Source: Candidatus Nanohaloarchaea archaeon (lineage in GTDB: Archaea; Nanohalarchaeota; Nanosalinia; Nanosalinales; Nanosalinaceae). Taken from it: a stretch of 64,000 nt of DNA. The stretch covers positions 124,001 to 188,000 of the forward strand of contig JACOQA010000003.1 of the NCBI GenBank assembly GCA_014297435.1. The letters run 5' to 3'. Shown in pieces: positions 16,586 to 25,326 of this stretch. Each line of letters starts with the position of its first letter. Position 1 is the stretch's first letter. The notes beneath the pieces are model-generated. The model was not told the DNA's origin. It was given only the letters and a program-made list of their open reading frames with translations, and did no database searches. Position numbers and translations under genes: made by a program.

Positions 16586-17656
16586 ATGCAAGAAAAACAA
16601 TTCGTACAGAAAGGAGCCAGAAAGGTTCGTCTTCACGAGTTTCTGAAAGACGAGCTTGAAGGCGCAGGTTACTCTCACGCAGATATCGTGAGAACACCTA
16701 CATCGACAAAAGTCGTGATTTACGCACAGAGACCTGGACTCGTTATTGGAAGAGGTGGTTCCCGTATCAAGGAACTTACTTCTGACATGGAAGCAGAGTT
16801 CAACTTTGAGAACCCTCAGATAGAGGTAAACGAGATCGACGAACCTGATGCAGACGCACAGGTAGTCGCACAGTCCATGGCTGACTGGCTTGAGAAAGGC
16901 GGTCGCGCCAAAAGGGTTGGCTACACCTACCTTCGCAGGATGAAGGAAGCAGGTGTCCCAGGTGCAGAGATCGAGATCTCCGGAAAGCTTTCCGGAAACC
17001 GTGGAAGAACAGAAAAATTCTCGTTCGGATACGTAAAGATCTGCGGAAACACAGCAAAGGAAAACGTAGACCGCGGATACGAACTAGCTAGAACCAAGCC
17101 AGGTGCAATCGGAGTAAAGGTCAGGATGATGGAAGAAATGCCTGACTTCATGCACAGAGACGTAGATGTAGAGGAAGAGATCATGCATGAAACAGTTGAA
17201 GGCGGAGAATCCGTTGAAAAGGCAGAGAGAATTTCCGAGATCATCCAGGAAGCAGACAACATGACAGCAGCCGAGATCGAAGACGCTATCGAGACACTTG
17301 AAGAGGTCAAGACCTCTGACATCTCGAAGGACGAAGTAAGACAAGTCTTCGAGGACGGCGGACACGAAGAAACTTCAGAAGATGACGAAGAGGAAGCTGT
17401 TTCCGAAGAACCTGAGGAAGAAGATCAGGACGAATCGAAGGCAGACGAAGAAGCACCAGTAGAAGACACGGAAAAGTCTGACGAATCTGAAGGCGACGAA
17501 ACAGAGTACGCGGAAATCGTCTCAGGAACCATCAGCGATGCAAAGGACGCAATTGACGAACTTGAAGAGCCTGACTTCGCAGAGCTTCTTGCTGCTGAAG
17601 AGGCAGACAAAAACCGAACAACCTTTATTGACTGGTTGGAGAACAAGAAAGAATAA
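16586..17656 (+). CDS. rps3: Small-subunit ribosomal protein S3 (uS3) with long acidic C-terminal extension
   Basis: 356 residues, over 100 longer than typical archaeal S3. Residues 1-100 form the KH domain with the GxxG-type RPGLVIGRGGSRIKEL; residues 100-195 are the S3 C-domain (GAEIEISGKLSGNRGRTEKF). From about residue 240 comes an Asp/Glu-rich linker, and the last 50 residues (EYAEIVSGTISDAKDAIDE, then DFAELLAAEE and FIDWLENKKE) form a compact helical unit that reappears at the end of L24 (26513). The core function is mRNA entry and head structure; the tail's role is unknown. Confidence 0.93.
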   Translation: MQEKQFVQKGARKVRLHEFLKDELEGAGYSHADIVRTPTSTKVVIYAQRPGLVIGRGGSRIKELTSDMEAEFNFENPQIEVNEIDEPDADAQVVAQSMADWLEKGGRAKRVGYTYLRRMKEAGVPGAEIEISGKLSGNRGRTEKFSFGYVKICGNTAKENVDRGYELARTKPGAIGVKVRMMEEMPDFMHRDVDVEEEIMHETVEGGESVEKAERISEIIQEADNMTAAEIEDAIETLEEVKTSDISKDEVRQVFEDGGHEETSEDDEEEAVSEEPEEEDQDESKADEEAPVEDTEKSDESEGDETEYAEIVSGTISDAKDAIDELEEPDFAELLAAEEADKNRTTFIDWLENKKE

Positions 17657-17680
17657 AAGCAGAGTAAGGAGTGATTACAC

Positions 17681-17878
17681 ATGGCGATTCTAAAGGCAGA
17701 CGAGATCAGGGACATGAGCGAAGATGAGGCTCGAGAGAGACTCAACGACCTCAAGAAGGAAATTGTAGAGGAAAAAGGACAAATTGAGACAGGAGGATTC
17801 GCTGAAGACCCTGGAAGAATCAAGGAGATGAGGAGAACCATCGCCCGCATCAAAACAGTTCTCAACGAAAAGGAGTAA
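17681..17878 (+). CDS. rpl29: Large-subunit ribosomal protein L29 (uL29)
   Basis: 65 residues forming a helical hairpin near the tunnel exit. Family features: LKADEIRDMSEDEARERLNDLKKE and RIKEMRRTIARIKTVLNE. Sits between S3 and SUI1 as usual in archaea. Confidence 0.9.
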   Translation: MAILKADEIRDMSEDEARERLNDLKKEIVEEKGQIETGGFAEDPGRIKEMRRTIARIKTVLNEKE

Positions 17879-17888
17879 ACGTACCAAG

Positions 17889-18194
17889 ATGTCAGATCTT
17901 AACGACGATAACCTACCGGACGACTTCGACCCTATGGACCAGCTTGCACGGTCCGAACAAACCATCACAGTCAAGATCGACACTCGTAGCTTCGGCAAGG
18001 AAATGACTGTTGTCGAAGGATTCGGGGACGATGTCGATATTTCTGAACTCGCATCCACCCTCAAGTCCAAGCTTGCATGCGGTGGAACCGCGAAGAATGG
18101 ACAGATCCAGCTCCAGGGAGATCACCTGAGGAGGATTGAAGAAGTTCTCGAAGGCGAAGGCTTCGACCGGGAGAACATCGACGTCAAACGCTAG
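17889..18194 (+). CDS. Translation initiation factor aIF1 (SUI1)
   Basis: 101 residues. Binds the 30S P-site region and controls start-codon selection. The SUI1 fold is seen in QTITVKIDTRSFGKEMTVVEGF, then DISELASTLKSKLACGGTAKNGQIQLQGDH and the final helix. Normally the Rpp29 gene follows; here the operon ends in a terminator and Rpp29 lies 6.8 kb away. Confidence 0.92.
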   Translation: MSDLNDDNLPDDFDPMDQLARSEQTITVKIDTRSFGKEMTVVEGFGDDVDISELASTLKSKLACGGTAKNGQIQLQGDHLRRIEEVLEGEGFDRENIDVKR

Positions 18195-18199
18195 AAACT

Positions 18200-18240
18200 C
18201 CGTTCAAAAGCTTTCTTTGAACGGTTTCACAGCCCTTTTT
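18200..18240 (+). terminator. Terminator-like hairpin after the S10-like operon
   Basis: CCGTTCAAA (18200-18208) pairs perfectly with TTTGAACGG (18216-18224) around a 7-base loop, and a T5 tract follows at 18236-18240. Placement right behind the SUI1 gene supports an operon end here. Confidence 0.6.
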
Positions 18241-18280
18241 ACTTCCCAACTTTTAATTCTAGAATCCCTAATTCAACTAT

Positions 18281-18811
18281 ATGCCAGGACCTGTATTCCT
18301 AGAAGGAGAAGAAGCTGAACTAAGAACTATCGAGGAAGGAGATATTGAATTCCTCAGAGACAGTGTAAACCTTCCTGTTATCCGTAGAAACATTTTATCG
18401 GTAAGAAAACCGGAAAATAGAGCCAGCAGCGAGGACTTCTTCGAGAACGTAGTATGTTCTGACAATACTGTCCATTTCCTTATCTGTAAAGACGGCGAGA
18501 GAGCCGGCATAATCTCGGTAGAGGATAAAGGAACTGTGGAGAAGCTTGGACAGCTAGGTCTCTGGATACACCCAGATTACCATAACCAGGGTCTTGGAAC
18601 AGAGTCAACCAAACTAATGATTGAGCACGCCTTCGAACAGCTGGACTATCACAAACTGTATGCACGAGTCCACGAGAATAACGAGGCATCACAAGCACTC
18701 TGGGAAAAACTTGAGTTCGAGAAAGAAGGAAGACTGAAGGAACACTGTTACACAAACGGAGAATACATCGATGTAATTATGTACGGAATGCTTAGGAGGG
18801 ATTGGAGATGA
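18281..18811 (+). CDS. GNAT acetyltransferase, RimJ/RimL-like
   Basis: 176 residues. The acetyl-CoA-binding motif is LGLWIHPDYHNQGLGTESTKLMIEHAF, followed by LDYHKLYARVHENNEASQALWEKLEFEKEGRLKEHCY, the pattern of RimJ/RimL-type N-acetyltransferases. Substrate unknown. First of three consecutive GNAT genes linked by ATGA overlaps; the next two are likely products of tandem duplication. Confidence 0.85.
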   Translation: MPGPVFLEGEEAELRTIEEGDIEFLRDSVNLPVIRRNILSVRKPENRASSEDFFENVVCSDNTVHFLICKDGERAGIISVEDKGTVEKLGQLGLWIHPDYHNQGLGTESTKLMIEHAFEQLDYHKLYARVHENNEASQALWEKLEFEKEGRLKEHCYTNGEYIDVIMYGMLRRDWR

Positions 18812-19335
18812 CAAGGTTTATGGAACGCGACGGAGTTGTATTTAGACCGGTAGAGGAAGAGGACAAGGAATTCCTTAGAAAGCTAATTAACCATGAAAAT
18901 GTCAGAGACACAATCGGCATGGCTCCTAAACCAAAGAACCTGAAGGACGAAGAAGAACATGTCGAGTTAGCTAGTGAACAAGATGATGCAGCTTACTTCC
19001 TGATAGAGTACGAAGGCGAAAAGGTCGGAACAATCTCACTTGAAAATATTAACAGAGATTACCGTAGATGTCACCTAGGTCTGTCGATCCATCCGGATTA
19101 TCACGGGCAGGGAATCGGAACCACAAGCGTACAGATGATCACAGATTACGCATTCAAAGACCTCAACATGCACAAGGTGAGAGGCGGCTACCTCGAACAC
19201 AACCCTGCTTCGAAAAGAATTATGGAGAAAGCCGGGTTTCAGGAAGAAGGAATAGAAAGAGAGTTCAAATTGGTTGACGGTGGCTGGAAAGATGTTATCT
19301 GGATGAGCATCCTCGAACAAGAGTGGCGAGAATGA
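18808..19335 (+). CDS. GNAT acetyltransferase, RimJ/RimL-like (second copy)
   Basis: 175 residues from ATG 18808, which overlaps the previous stop (ATGA) and has AGGAGGG about 10 bases upstream; the track's TTG 18802 is less likely. Motif A is LGLSIHPDYHGQGIGTTSVQMITDYAF, then LNMHKVRGGYLEHNPASKRIMEKAGFQEEGIEREF. It closely parallels the preceding gene, which points to tandem duplication. Substrate unknown. Confidence 0.85.
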   Translation: MTRFMERDGVVFRPVEEEDKEFLRKLINHENVRDTIGMAPKPKNLKDEEEHVELASEQDDAAYFLIEYEGEKVGTISLENINRDYRRCHLGLSIHPDYHGQGIGTTSVQMITDYAFKDLNMHKVRGGYLEHNPASKRIMEKAGFQEEGIEREFKLVDGGWKDVIWMSILEQEWRE

Positions 19336-19815
19336 GAGTTAGAGAAGCCAGGAAGAAAGATGTTGAAGGTATTAGTGAGATAGCGGAGAAGACATGGATG
19401 GATTCTTACAGCTCGATCATTTCTGAAAGCACTATTCAGAAGGTTATCGATGACTGTTATGATTTAGATTCCTTAGAATATCAGCTGGATAAAGGTCTTT
19501 TCTACGTAGCCGAAGAAGACAACGAAGTAATCGGTTTCGCCCACGCAGGTTCCCGAAGACGGAAGTAAAGCCAATCTCTACCGGATCTACGTTGATCCAA
19601 ATTCTCAGAGAAAAGGTGCCGGCTCAAGGCTCTATGAGAAAATAGAGAATGAACTAAAGGATAGAGATATCGAAGGAATTAGACTGGAAGTCGTGTCTGA
19701 AAATGAGAAAGGTTTCAGTTTTTACAGGAAGAACGGATTTGAAACAGTGAATGTGGAGACAGTTGAGTTGAAAGGCGATGAAGTGGACCAGAAAGTTATG
19801 GAGAAAGGGATCTAG
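19332..19815 (+). pseudogene. GNAT acetyltransferase split by a frameshift (third copy)
   Basis: ATG 19332 overlaps the upstream stop. Frame 1 encodes the N-terminal half (MRVREARKKDVEGISEIAEKTWMDSY through VIGFAHAG) and stops at 19568. The remaining fold continues at once in the +1 frame (VPEDGSKANLYRIYVDPNSQ, RKGAGSRLYEKIENEL, GFSFYRKNGFETV) to TAG 19813-19815. The junction is near GGTTCCCGAAG around 19548. One extra base would explain it: either a recent inactivation or a sequencing error. Confidence 0.75.
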
Positions 19816-19941
19816 AGTTATGGTATTGAATACTTGATTATAAGTTTGCCTATTGAGGTCAGTAAGCTCTTAGGAATCTAGTTCTTGAGAAAATAGGCTT
19901 CTCCCTAAACCCATTTAATTGTTACTATGTAATAACAAAGT

Positions 19942-20718
19942 ATGTCGTTATTTGTTCAAAGGCAGCAACGCGGTATAGAAGCCGAGTTCGAGGATATTTT
20001 GCTAAATGACCCGCTCGGCCATGGAGCTGAATTGAACGAAGAGGCAATTGAGGATATATTCAGGGTCATAGAACTAGCAGACCGAGAGATCAATCACGGC
20101 TTCGCGGAAAGAGACTATATCTTTGATCATGGAAGAGCTGCCTTTGACTCCGATAAAGGAGGCGACAAAATCTCTATATCAATGGCTACAGAGTTCAAGC
20201 CCTTCAGACTCTGCCACGAGCTGGGACACAGCGCATACCATTCAGAGATACGGGAAAAAGTACCTGAATCTGACCCGGAGCCGATAAGAACTTCCTATTC
20301 CGAAGCATTCGCTGAACTTACTGCCTACCACCTCTTCGATCAGGTAGAAATGGACTACTCTGAATCCATACCAGAAAGAAACCCTTACACAAATCCTGAT
20401 CAGACAAGATTCTACGCCGAACTCGTAGAGGAAGATATACCTGACTGGAAGGAACACCATGAGAACTCAGATCTTCAGGTTGACTTACAGCACCACTCCG
20501 CAAACCTAATTGGTAGGAAGATGAGTGAGAAGGGATTAAACCCGAATAATGCCCTAGACTCAACACAACAGTTCTTCTCATTAGTGCGTCAAGGCCTCGA
20601 AGCAGTTGTGGAACACGGCACAGAGCTCTACAGACAGGGAGAGCTCGAACAGATCTACCCGCAGGGAAAAGAGAGATACGAGGAGAGACTGGACCAGATA
20701 ATAGAAAACAACTTCTGA
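19942..20718 (+). CDS. HExxH zinc metallopeptidase-like protein
   Basis: 258 residues. The zinc site is LCHELGHSAYHSE near residue 95, with a probable third ligand Glu about 40 residues on in YSEAFAELTAYHLF (gluzincin-like arrangement). No signal peptide or membrane span, so it should act in the cytoplasm. It may belong to the broad ImmA/IrrE-type or a related small-peptidase group, but no close family is recognised. A promoter-like ATTGTTACTATGTAATAAC lies just upstream. Substrate unknown. Confidence 0.6.
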   Translation: MSLFVQRQQRGIEAEFEDILLNDPLGHGAELNEEAIEDIFRVIELADREINHGFAERDYIFDHGRAAFDSDKGGDKISISMATEFKPFRLCHELGHSAYHSEIREKVPESDPEPIRTSYSEAFAELTAYHLFDQVEMDYSESIPERNPYTNPDQTRFYAELVEEDIPDWKEHHENSDLQVDLQHHSANLIGRKMSEKGLNPNNALDSTQQFFSLVRQGLEAVVEHGTELYRQGELEQIYPQGKERYEERLDQIIENNF

Positions 20719-20773
20719 CCCTCCAAAAGAACTATCAAAAGACCGTAAAAAATACCGAGAAACAAATTTATTT

Positions 20774-21988
20774 ATGGAGAAAGTCTTCCCCAAGTATGGC
20801 GAGGCATCGCTGGCAGACATTCCCGGAACAGTACTCTCCCTCTTTAATATAGAATCAGACCTAACCCGGTTAGACGAAGATATAGTTAATTCAGAGGAAG
20901 ACTACGAAAACGTAGTAGTAATTCTGATCGACGGTCTTGGACTAAACCAGTTAGAGAATTTTTCAAGAGGTTTTTTTGAAGAAGCTAAACAATCTGGAGA
21001 GCTTAAGGGGATTACTAGTGTATTTCCGTCAGCGACCCCAGCCACGCTTACCAGTATTAACACCGGCAAAACACCTAAAGAACATGGTTTGCTTGGATGG
21101 GAGATGTACTACGAGGAGATAGACTCGAATATCTTTACACTACCTTTTCTGACAACAGAGGGCGAAAAACCTCAAGATGCATTCGAGGAAGTTGACCCGA
21201 AGATGCTTTTCGAAGGCGAACCTATCTACCCAAGGCTTGAACAGAATGATGTAAACTGTTTTTCAGTAACTAAAGAGGATATTGTAGACAGCGAGTACAC
21301 TGAGATGGTCAAAAAGGGGTCGGAGATAGTGCCTTACCTGAACACTGCCGATATGGCGCTACAAATCAGGAGAACCCTGGAAGAAAATGAAGGTAAAAAG
21401 TACATCTATGCTTACACGTCCGATATTGATTCGATCTCCCATATGCGGGGTCCGAAGACTGAGGATGAGCGCAATCAGCTGGAGATGATCTCTGAGACCC
21501 TTAACAGAAATCTGGTTGAGGAGATGGATGAGGAAACAGCCGAGGACACTCTCGTGTTAATTACAGCCGATCACGGCCAGATCGAGCATGATGAAAAGGT
21601 GGATCTCTTCCAGTGGGATAATGTAGGTGAAAGCCTGAAGACGGATGACAACGGCGACTTGATAACTCCGACAGGTAACGGAGGTCGCTCCATCTTCCTA
21701 CATGTGAAAGAGGAGAAGCTCGATGAACTGCACAGCTTTCTGAACGAAAAGCTTGATGCAGAGGTAATGAAGACAGAGACAGCTCTAGAAGAAGGATACT
21801 TCGGTGAAGGAGAACTAGCAGATAATTTCAAGGCAAGAGCCGGAGAGTTAGTCATAGTTTCAAACGACAACAAAATTCACTGGGGTGAGCCCTGGAACCT
21901 TGAAGACATCGGGGTTCATGGAGGACTACATCAGGAAGAGATGAAGATTCCGTTGCTGAAGTTTGAGTTATCCGATTTAAGGAGGTAG
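20774..21988 (+). CDS. Alkaline-phosphatase-superfamily phosphodiesterase/pyrophosphatase
   Basis: 404 residues. The type I phosphodiesterase pattern is visible: VVILIDGLGLNQL (first metal Asp), FPSATPATLTSINTGKTPKEHG (nucleophile Thr in SATPATLTS), YTSDIDSISHMRG (Asp and His ligands), LVLITADHGQ (Asp-His) and HGGLHQEEMKIPLL. Likely a cytoplasmic hydrolase of phosphodiesters or nucleotides, since no signal peptide is present. Separate promoter; neighbours give no clue to the substrate. Confidence 0.82.
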   Translation: MEKVFPKYGEASLADIPGTVLSLFNIESDLTRLDEDIVNSEEDYENVVVILIDGLGLNQLENFSRGFFEEAKQSGELKGITSVFPSATPATLTSINTGKTPKEHGLLGWEMYYEEIDSNIFTLPFLTTEGEKPQDAFEEVDPKMLFEGEPIYPRLEQNDVNCFSVTKEDIVDSEYTEMVKKGSEIVPYLNTADMALQIRRTLEENEGKKYIYAYTSDIDSISHMRGPKTEDERNQLEMISETLNRNLVEEMDEETAEDTLVLITADHGQIEHDEKVDLFQWDNVGESLKTDDNGDLITPTGNGGRSIFLHVKEEKLDELHSFLNEKLDAEVMKTETALEEGYFGEGELADNFKARAGELVIVSNDNKIHWGEPWNLEDIGVHGGLHQEEMKIPLLKFELSDLRR

Positions 21989-22045
21989 ATTTCAAAACCT
22001 AGAAATTGGGAAAAACTCAAAAATCGGCGTGAAAAACCTCTAAAT

Positions 22046-22648
22046 ATGAGAGATACCGTCAAGAAAGGCTACGAAGAAGGCGACTACGAAGGAGAGTATC
22101 GAGAGAACAGAGAGATAGTTGAAAAAGAAAAACAGCTGTTCAAGAAGCTTTCTGACAACATCAAAGGCGATAAAGTACTTGATCTGGGTTGCGGTACGGG
22201 CGTTCCTTTCGATCGTTACCTCGTTGACGAGGGCTTCGACTTGACAGGTATCGATATATCAGAGAAACACATCAGAAAGGCAAGAGAAAACATACCTGAA
22301 GCCAAATTTCTTCAGGGAGACTTCTTTGATCAGGACTTCGGAGAGAACAGTTTCGATGCCGTAGTAAGTTTCTACGCTATCTTCCATATACCTAGAGAAG
22401 AACACCAGAAGCTTTTCGAAGAGGTGAGGCCCTGGTTGAAAGACGATGGAGCCCTACTTGTCACGATGGGTGCTGAAGAAATGGAGCAGCATAAAGAAGA
22501 AATAGGAGGAGGTGAACTTGTCTGGAGCTCCTACTCACGCGAGAAGAACAAAGAGCTAATAGAAAAAGCCGGGTTCAATATTTTGGAAACGTACGTAGAG
22601 GATTGGCGCGAGGAAACACATCTATGGATACTTGCCGAGCCCAACTAG
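22046..22648 (+). CDS. Class I SAM-dependent methyltransferase
   Basis: 200 residues. The SAM-binding motif I is KVLDLGCGTGVPFDRYL, motif II LTGIDISEKHIRKA, and the acidic motif FLQGDFFDQDFGENSFDAVVSFYAIFHI is complete. The fold resembles UbiE/Coq5-type small-molecule methyltransferases, but the acceptor is unknown. It converges on the HD gene with interlocking stops (CTAG). Confidence 0.85.
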   Translation: MRDTVKKGYEEGDYEGEYRENREIVEKEKQLFKKLSDNIKGDKVLDLGCGTGVPFDRYLVDEGFDLTGIDISEKHIRKARENIPEAKFLQGDFFDQDFGENSFDAVVSFYAIFHIPREEHQKLFEEVRPWLKDDGALLVTMGAEEMEQHKEEIGGGELVWSSYSREKNKELIEKAGFNILETYVEDWREETHLWILAEPN

Positions 22649-23286
22649 AAATCCTCACCATCCATCTCCATCTCTATTCTTTCAATAGCTTGTTTATGCC
22701 TCTCTAAACGTTTCTCCGCCACTTTCTTAGTATAGTCAAAGTTAAGCTTCTTCATCTGTCCTCTATAGCGGTCAACTGCAGAGTCCCAGAAGTATTCTAG
22801 GCTATCATCAAAAGTTCTTTCGTGTTCGGCTGCGTAATGTATCTGCCGCCAGAGGTTGTTTACACCGAAGTTTGAAACCTTGTCAGCATCCTGCACAATT
22901 TTTCCTTCGACAGTTTGAGGTTCGGAGTGATGGTTCCTGATAATTCTTTGAATTTTCTTGAGCTGGTCTTCTGTAACAAAGTCAGAAACGTATTCCTCGA
23001 TTATCTTGGCTCCTCTTTCATCGTGTCCTTCATGTCCTTCAAAAGGATCCATCTCACCGTCTTCAATATCCTCTTTTCTGCCGATATCATGGTAGAGAGC
23101 GGCGATCTCCAAAACGTTCTCATCTATCTCCTCACTTGTTTCGACGTTTTGTTTCAGTTTGTGTACGATCTCTAGAACCGTTTTAAGGTGTCTGTAACGG
23201 TAGTTCTTTCCCCCGGCTATCTCGGTATAGTTTGAGAACTCGTCTTTCAGCCTTGATTTAAGCTCTTCTTCGACCTCTTTCTCCAT
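22645..23286 (-). CDS. HD-domain phosphohydrolase
   Basis: 213 residues. HD motif in EIAALYHDIGRKED, an upstream His in YRYRHLKTVLEIVHKL, plus HEGHDERGAKI, IRNHHSEP and VQDADKVSNFG, a full set of metal ligands of the HD superfamily. Substrate is probably a phosphoester or nucleotide; nothing specific can be read. Encoded divergently from the region holding 5S rRNA. Confidence 0.8.
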   Translation of the reverse strand: MEKEVEEELKSRLKDEFSNYTEIAGGKNYRYRHLKTVLEIVHKLKQNVETSEEIDENVLEIAALYHDIGRKEDIEDGEMDPFEGHEGHDERGAKIIEEYVSDFVTEDQLKKIQRIIRNHHSEPQTVEGKIVQDADKVSNFGVNNLWRQIHYAAEHERTFDDSLEYFWDSAVDRYRGQMKKLNFDYTKKVAEKRLERHKQAIERIEMEMDGEDF

Positions 23287-23348
23287 AGAATAGTTATTGG
23301 AACAGAAAATCTTACAAGTTTGAGTTGAAAGTTAAAGGGGTAAAAGTA

Positions 23349-23464
23349 GTCTGGCAGCGTCCCGGAACTCCCGCCTGTAAGGCAGTACCGACCGGATCGC
23401 TGAGGGACTTTACTTCCGTGTTCGGGATGGGTACGGGTGTAACCCCCTCGCTCTGACCGCCAGT
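23349..23464 (-). rRNA. rrf: 5S ribosomal RNA
   Basis: On the minus strand the sequence has the universal 5S core CCCATCCCGAACACGGAAG and terminal pairing CTGGCGG/CTGCCAG that closes helix I. Length about 116 bases; ends are set from the terminal stem. No 16S or 23S sequence lies nearby, so this 5S gene is transcribed alone, as happens in several DPANN and other archaea with split rRNA operons. Confidence 0.93.
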
Positions 23465-23551
23465 ATCACAAATATCAGGTTTAACTCTTATAAACAGTGA
23501 TGGCGTTTAAGTCACGAAACATTCAAGCCCTTCCTAAGGTAATCTTTGGTT

Positions 23552-24037
23552 ATGAGAATTAGAACCGCGGATATCGAGGACAGAGAAATCTTGGCTCATG
23601 AGATGTGGATAGAACTTGCCGAGATGATGGAGCCTTACAGCGAAGCTAACGAGCTTAAGGAAGATCCTAAAGAGCTTGCTTTAAACGGATTCGAGAATGT
23701 TCTAGAAAGCGAAGATTACGAGACATTTCTAATCGAAAAAGACGGCAACGAAATAGGTTTCATGAACGTCAAGGTAGAGGAAAAAACCACTTTCAAGATG
23801 GATAAATGCTTGGACATAGTCGACCTTTTCATCAAAGAAGGTTTTCGTGGCGAGGGCTACGGAACCAAGTTAGTTGAGAAAGCGGAAGAATACGCAGATA
23901 AAACCGGATGCGATTACATAACCGTTTCCGCCGAGTGGAAGAACAAGAAAGCACAGGAGTTCTACGAGAAGAAAGGTTTTAAGCAAAAGCAGGTTCAGTT
24001 CATCAAATTGAGGGATGAAAAATGGAGCAGGCGATAA
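23552..24037 (+). CDS. GNAT acetyltransferase
   Basis: 161 residues from ATG 23552 (the track begins at TTG 23546). Motif A: DIVDLFIKEGFRGEGYGTKLVEKAEEYADKTG, then ITVSAEWKNKKAQEFYEKKGFKQKQ. Substrate unknown. It overlaps the kinase-like gene at 24022 by 16 bases, so the two are coupled. Confidence 0.85.
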   Translation: MRIRTADIEDREILAHEMWIELAEMMEPYSEANELKEDPKELALNGFENVLESEDYETFLIEKDGNEIGFMNVKVEEKTTFKMDKCLDIVDLFIKEGFRGEGYGTKLVEKAEEYADKTGCDYITVSAEWKNKKAQEFYEKKGFKQKQVQFIKLRDEKWSRR

Positions 24038-25002
24038 AGGATAAGATTGAATCAGCTCTTGAAGAAAGTTTTGAGTGGACGAAAATTGAGAAAGGCTTAA
24101 ACAGTGTTTACAGAATCTATTCCGGGAAAAAAAAGTTTATCGTGAAAGTTCATACTAACGAAAACCTTGAATCCGAAAATTTCAAAGCCGAGCCACTCAT
24201 TTACGATGCAATACAGGAAAAAACGGATGTTCCAAGCCCTAAAGTCATACATGAATCACTTGATGACGAAGAGTTCAGCTTCTATGTCATGGAATTAATT
24301 GAAGGAGAGAATCCCGGACCAAGAAGAAAGAACTTGGAAATGGAAACCCTTGAAGACTTAATTTTCGAATACGGCAAGATTCTAGGGGAGATACATAGAG
24401 AAATAGGCTTCGAATCCTACGGAGAACTCGAAGGAAGTACGGACGGACCGACAGTCAGGGATAGTTCTGAGAACTGGAGGGATGAGCTCTCTGAAATATT
24501 CCATGTTTATAGGGATATTGTCGAAGACGAGTGGGATAACCCTCCGAAAATGGAAATACCTGATAATTTGGGCTGTATACCTGAGAGACCTAAGCCCTCA
24601 CTTATTCACGTAGACAACAGACTTGACAATCTTCTAGTCGAAGACAATCGGATAACCGGATTTATTGACTGGAGTTTTACACGTACCGGTCATAACGAGT
24701 ACGATCTCATACGGGCAGAATATCTGCTAATAGATTATGATCTAAGATTTCTTAGTGAGACCAAAAAGGAAAGACTCAAAGAAAGCCTTTTCGGAGGGTA
24801 TAGGGAGGAAATTGATCTGGATAAAGATTCTGGGTTCAAAGCAAGGAGACAGTTGTACCGGTATGCCCCGGTTTTCTGGCTGGCTGCAGGGTTTCAGAGC
24901 TGGGGTCAGGACCTAGAAAAAGATGCTTACCAGGAGATGCTCCAGTTGATTATTGAAAGCCTAAAGGAGGAAAAGCCAAAAAATCTTCCCTTCAACCAAT
25001 AG
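24022..25002 (+). CDS. Aminoglycoside-phosphotransferase-family kinase
   Basis: 326 residues with the APH/choline-kinase fold. N-lobe Lys in KKFIVKVHTNEN, catalytic loop LIHVDNRLDNLLVEDN (Brenner-type HxDxxxxN) and metal-binding IDWSFTRTGHNEYDLIR. Members phosphorylate small molecules such as sugars, amines or antibiotics; this one's substrate is unknown. It partners with a GNAT gene and is followed 2 bases later by Rpp29. Confidence 0.82.
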   Translation: MEQAIKDKIESALEESFEWTKIEKGLNSVYRIYSGKKKFIVKVHTNENLESENFKAEPLIYDAIQEKTDVPSPKVIHESLDDEEFSFYVMELIEGENPGPRRKNLEMETLEDLIFEYGKILGEIHREIGFESYGELEGSTDGPTVRDSSENWRDELSEIFHVYRDIVEDEWDNPPKMEIPDNLGCIPERPKPSLIHVDNRLDNLLVEDNRITGFIDWSFTRTGHNEYDLIRAEYLLIDYDLRFLSETKKERLKESLFGGYREEIDLDKDSGFKARRQLYRYAPVFWLAAGFQSWGQDLEKDAYQEMLQLIIESLKEEKPKNLPFNQ

Positions 25003-25004
25003 TT

Positions 25005-25289
25005 ATGCCTATCACTCCTGAAAACCTTCCCCGCCACGAACTGATCGGACTTGAATGCGAAGTTGTAGAAGCAAAGGATGAGAACCTGATCGGATTGAAA
25101 GGCGAGGTTCTTGATGAGACTCAATCCCTACTAAGGATTGGTGATACGAAGGTCGAAAAGAAGATCTGCACTTTCGAATTCGAGCTTCCTTCAGGCGAAA
25201 AGGTCGAGCTGGACGGCAAACTGATTGATAAGAGACCTGAGGAACGTGTCGGGATGAAGCTTCCGGGCAAATGGAGTTACGTTGATTGA
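25005..25289 (+). CDS. rnp1: RNase P protein component 1 (Rpp29/Pop4)
   Basis: 94 residues. Protein subunit of archaeal RNase P, which removes the 5' leader of pre-tRNA. Family features: LPRHELIGLECEVVEAKDENLIGLKGEVLDETQ, then KKICTFEFELPSGEKVELDGKLIDKRPEERV. It belongs between SUI1 and S17 in most archaea. Here it keeps its place before S17 but has lost contact with SUI1, and a possible RNA gene separates it from S17. Confidence 0.92.
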   Translation: MPITPENLPRHELIGLECEVVEAKDENLIGLKGEVLDETQSLLRIGDTKVEKKICTFEFELPSGEKVELDGKLIDKRPEERVGMKLPGKWSYVD

Positions 25290-25326
25290 ACGAGCCTTTT
25301 TGAATTTTTGTTACTAACTGGTATGT

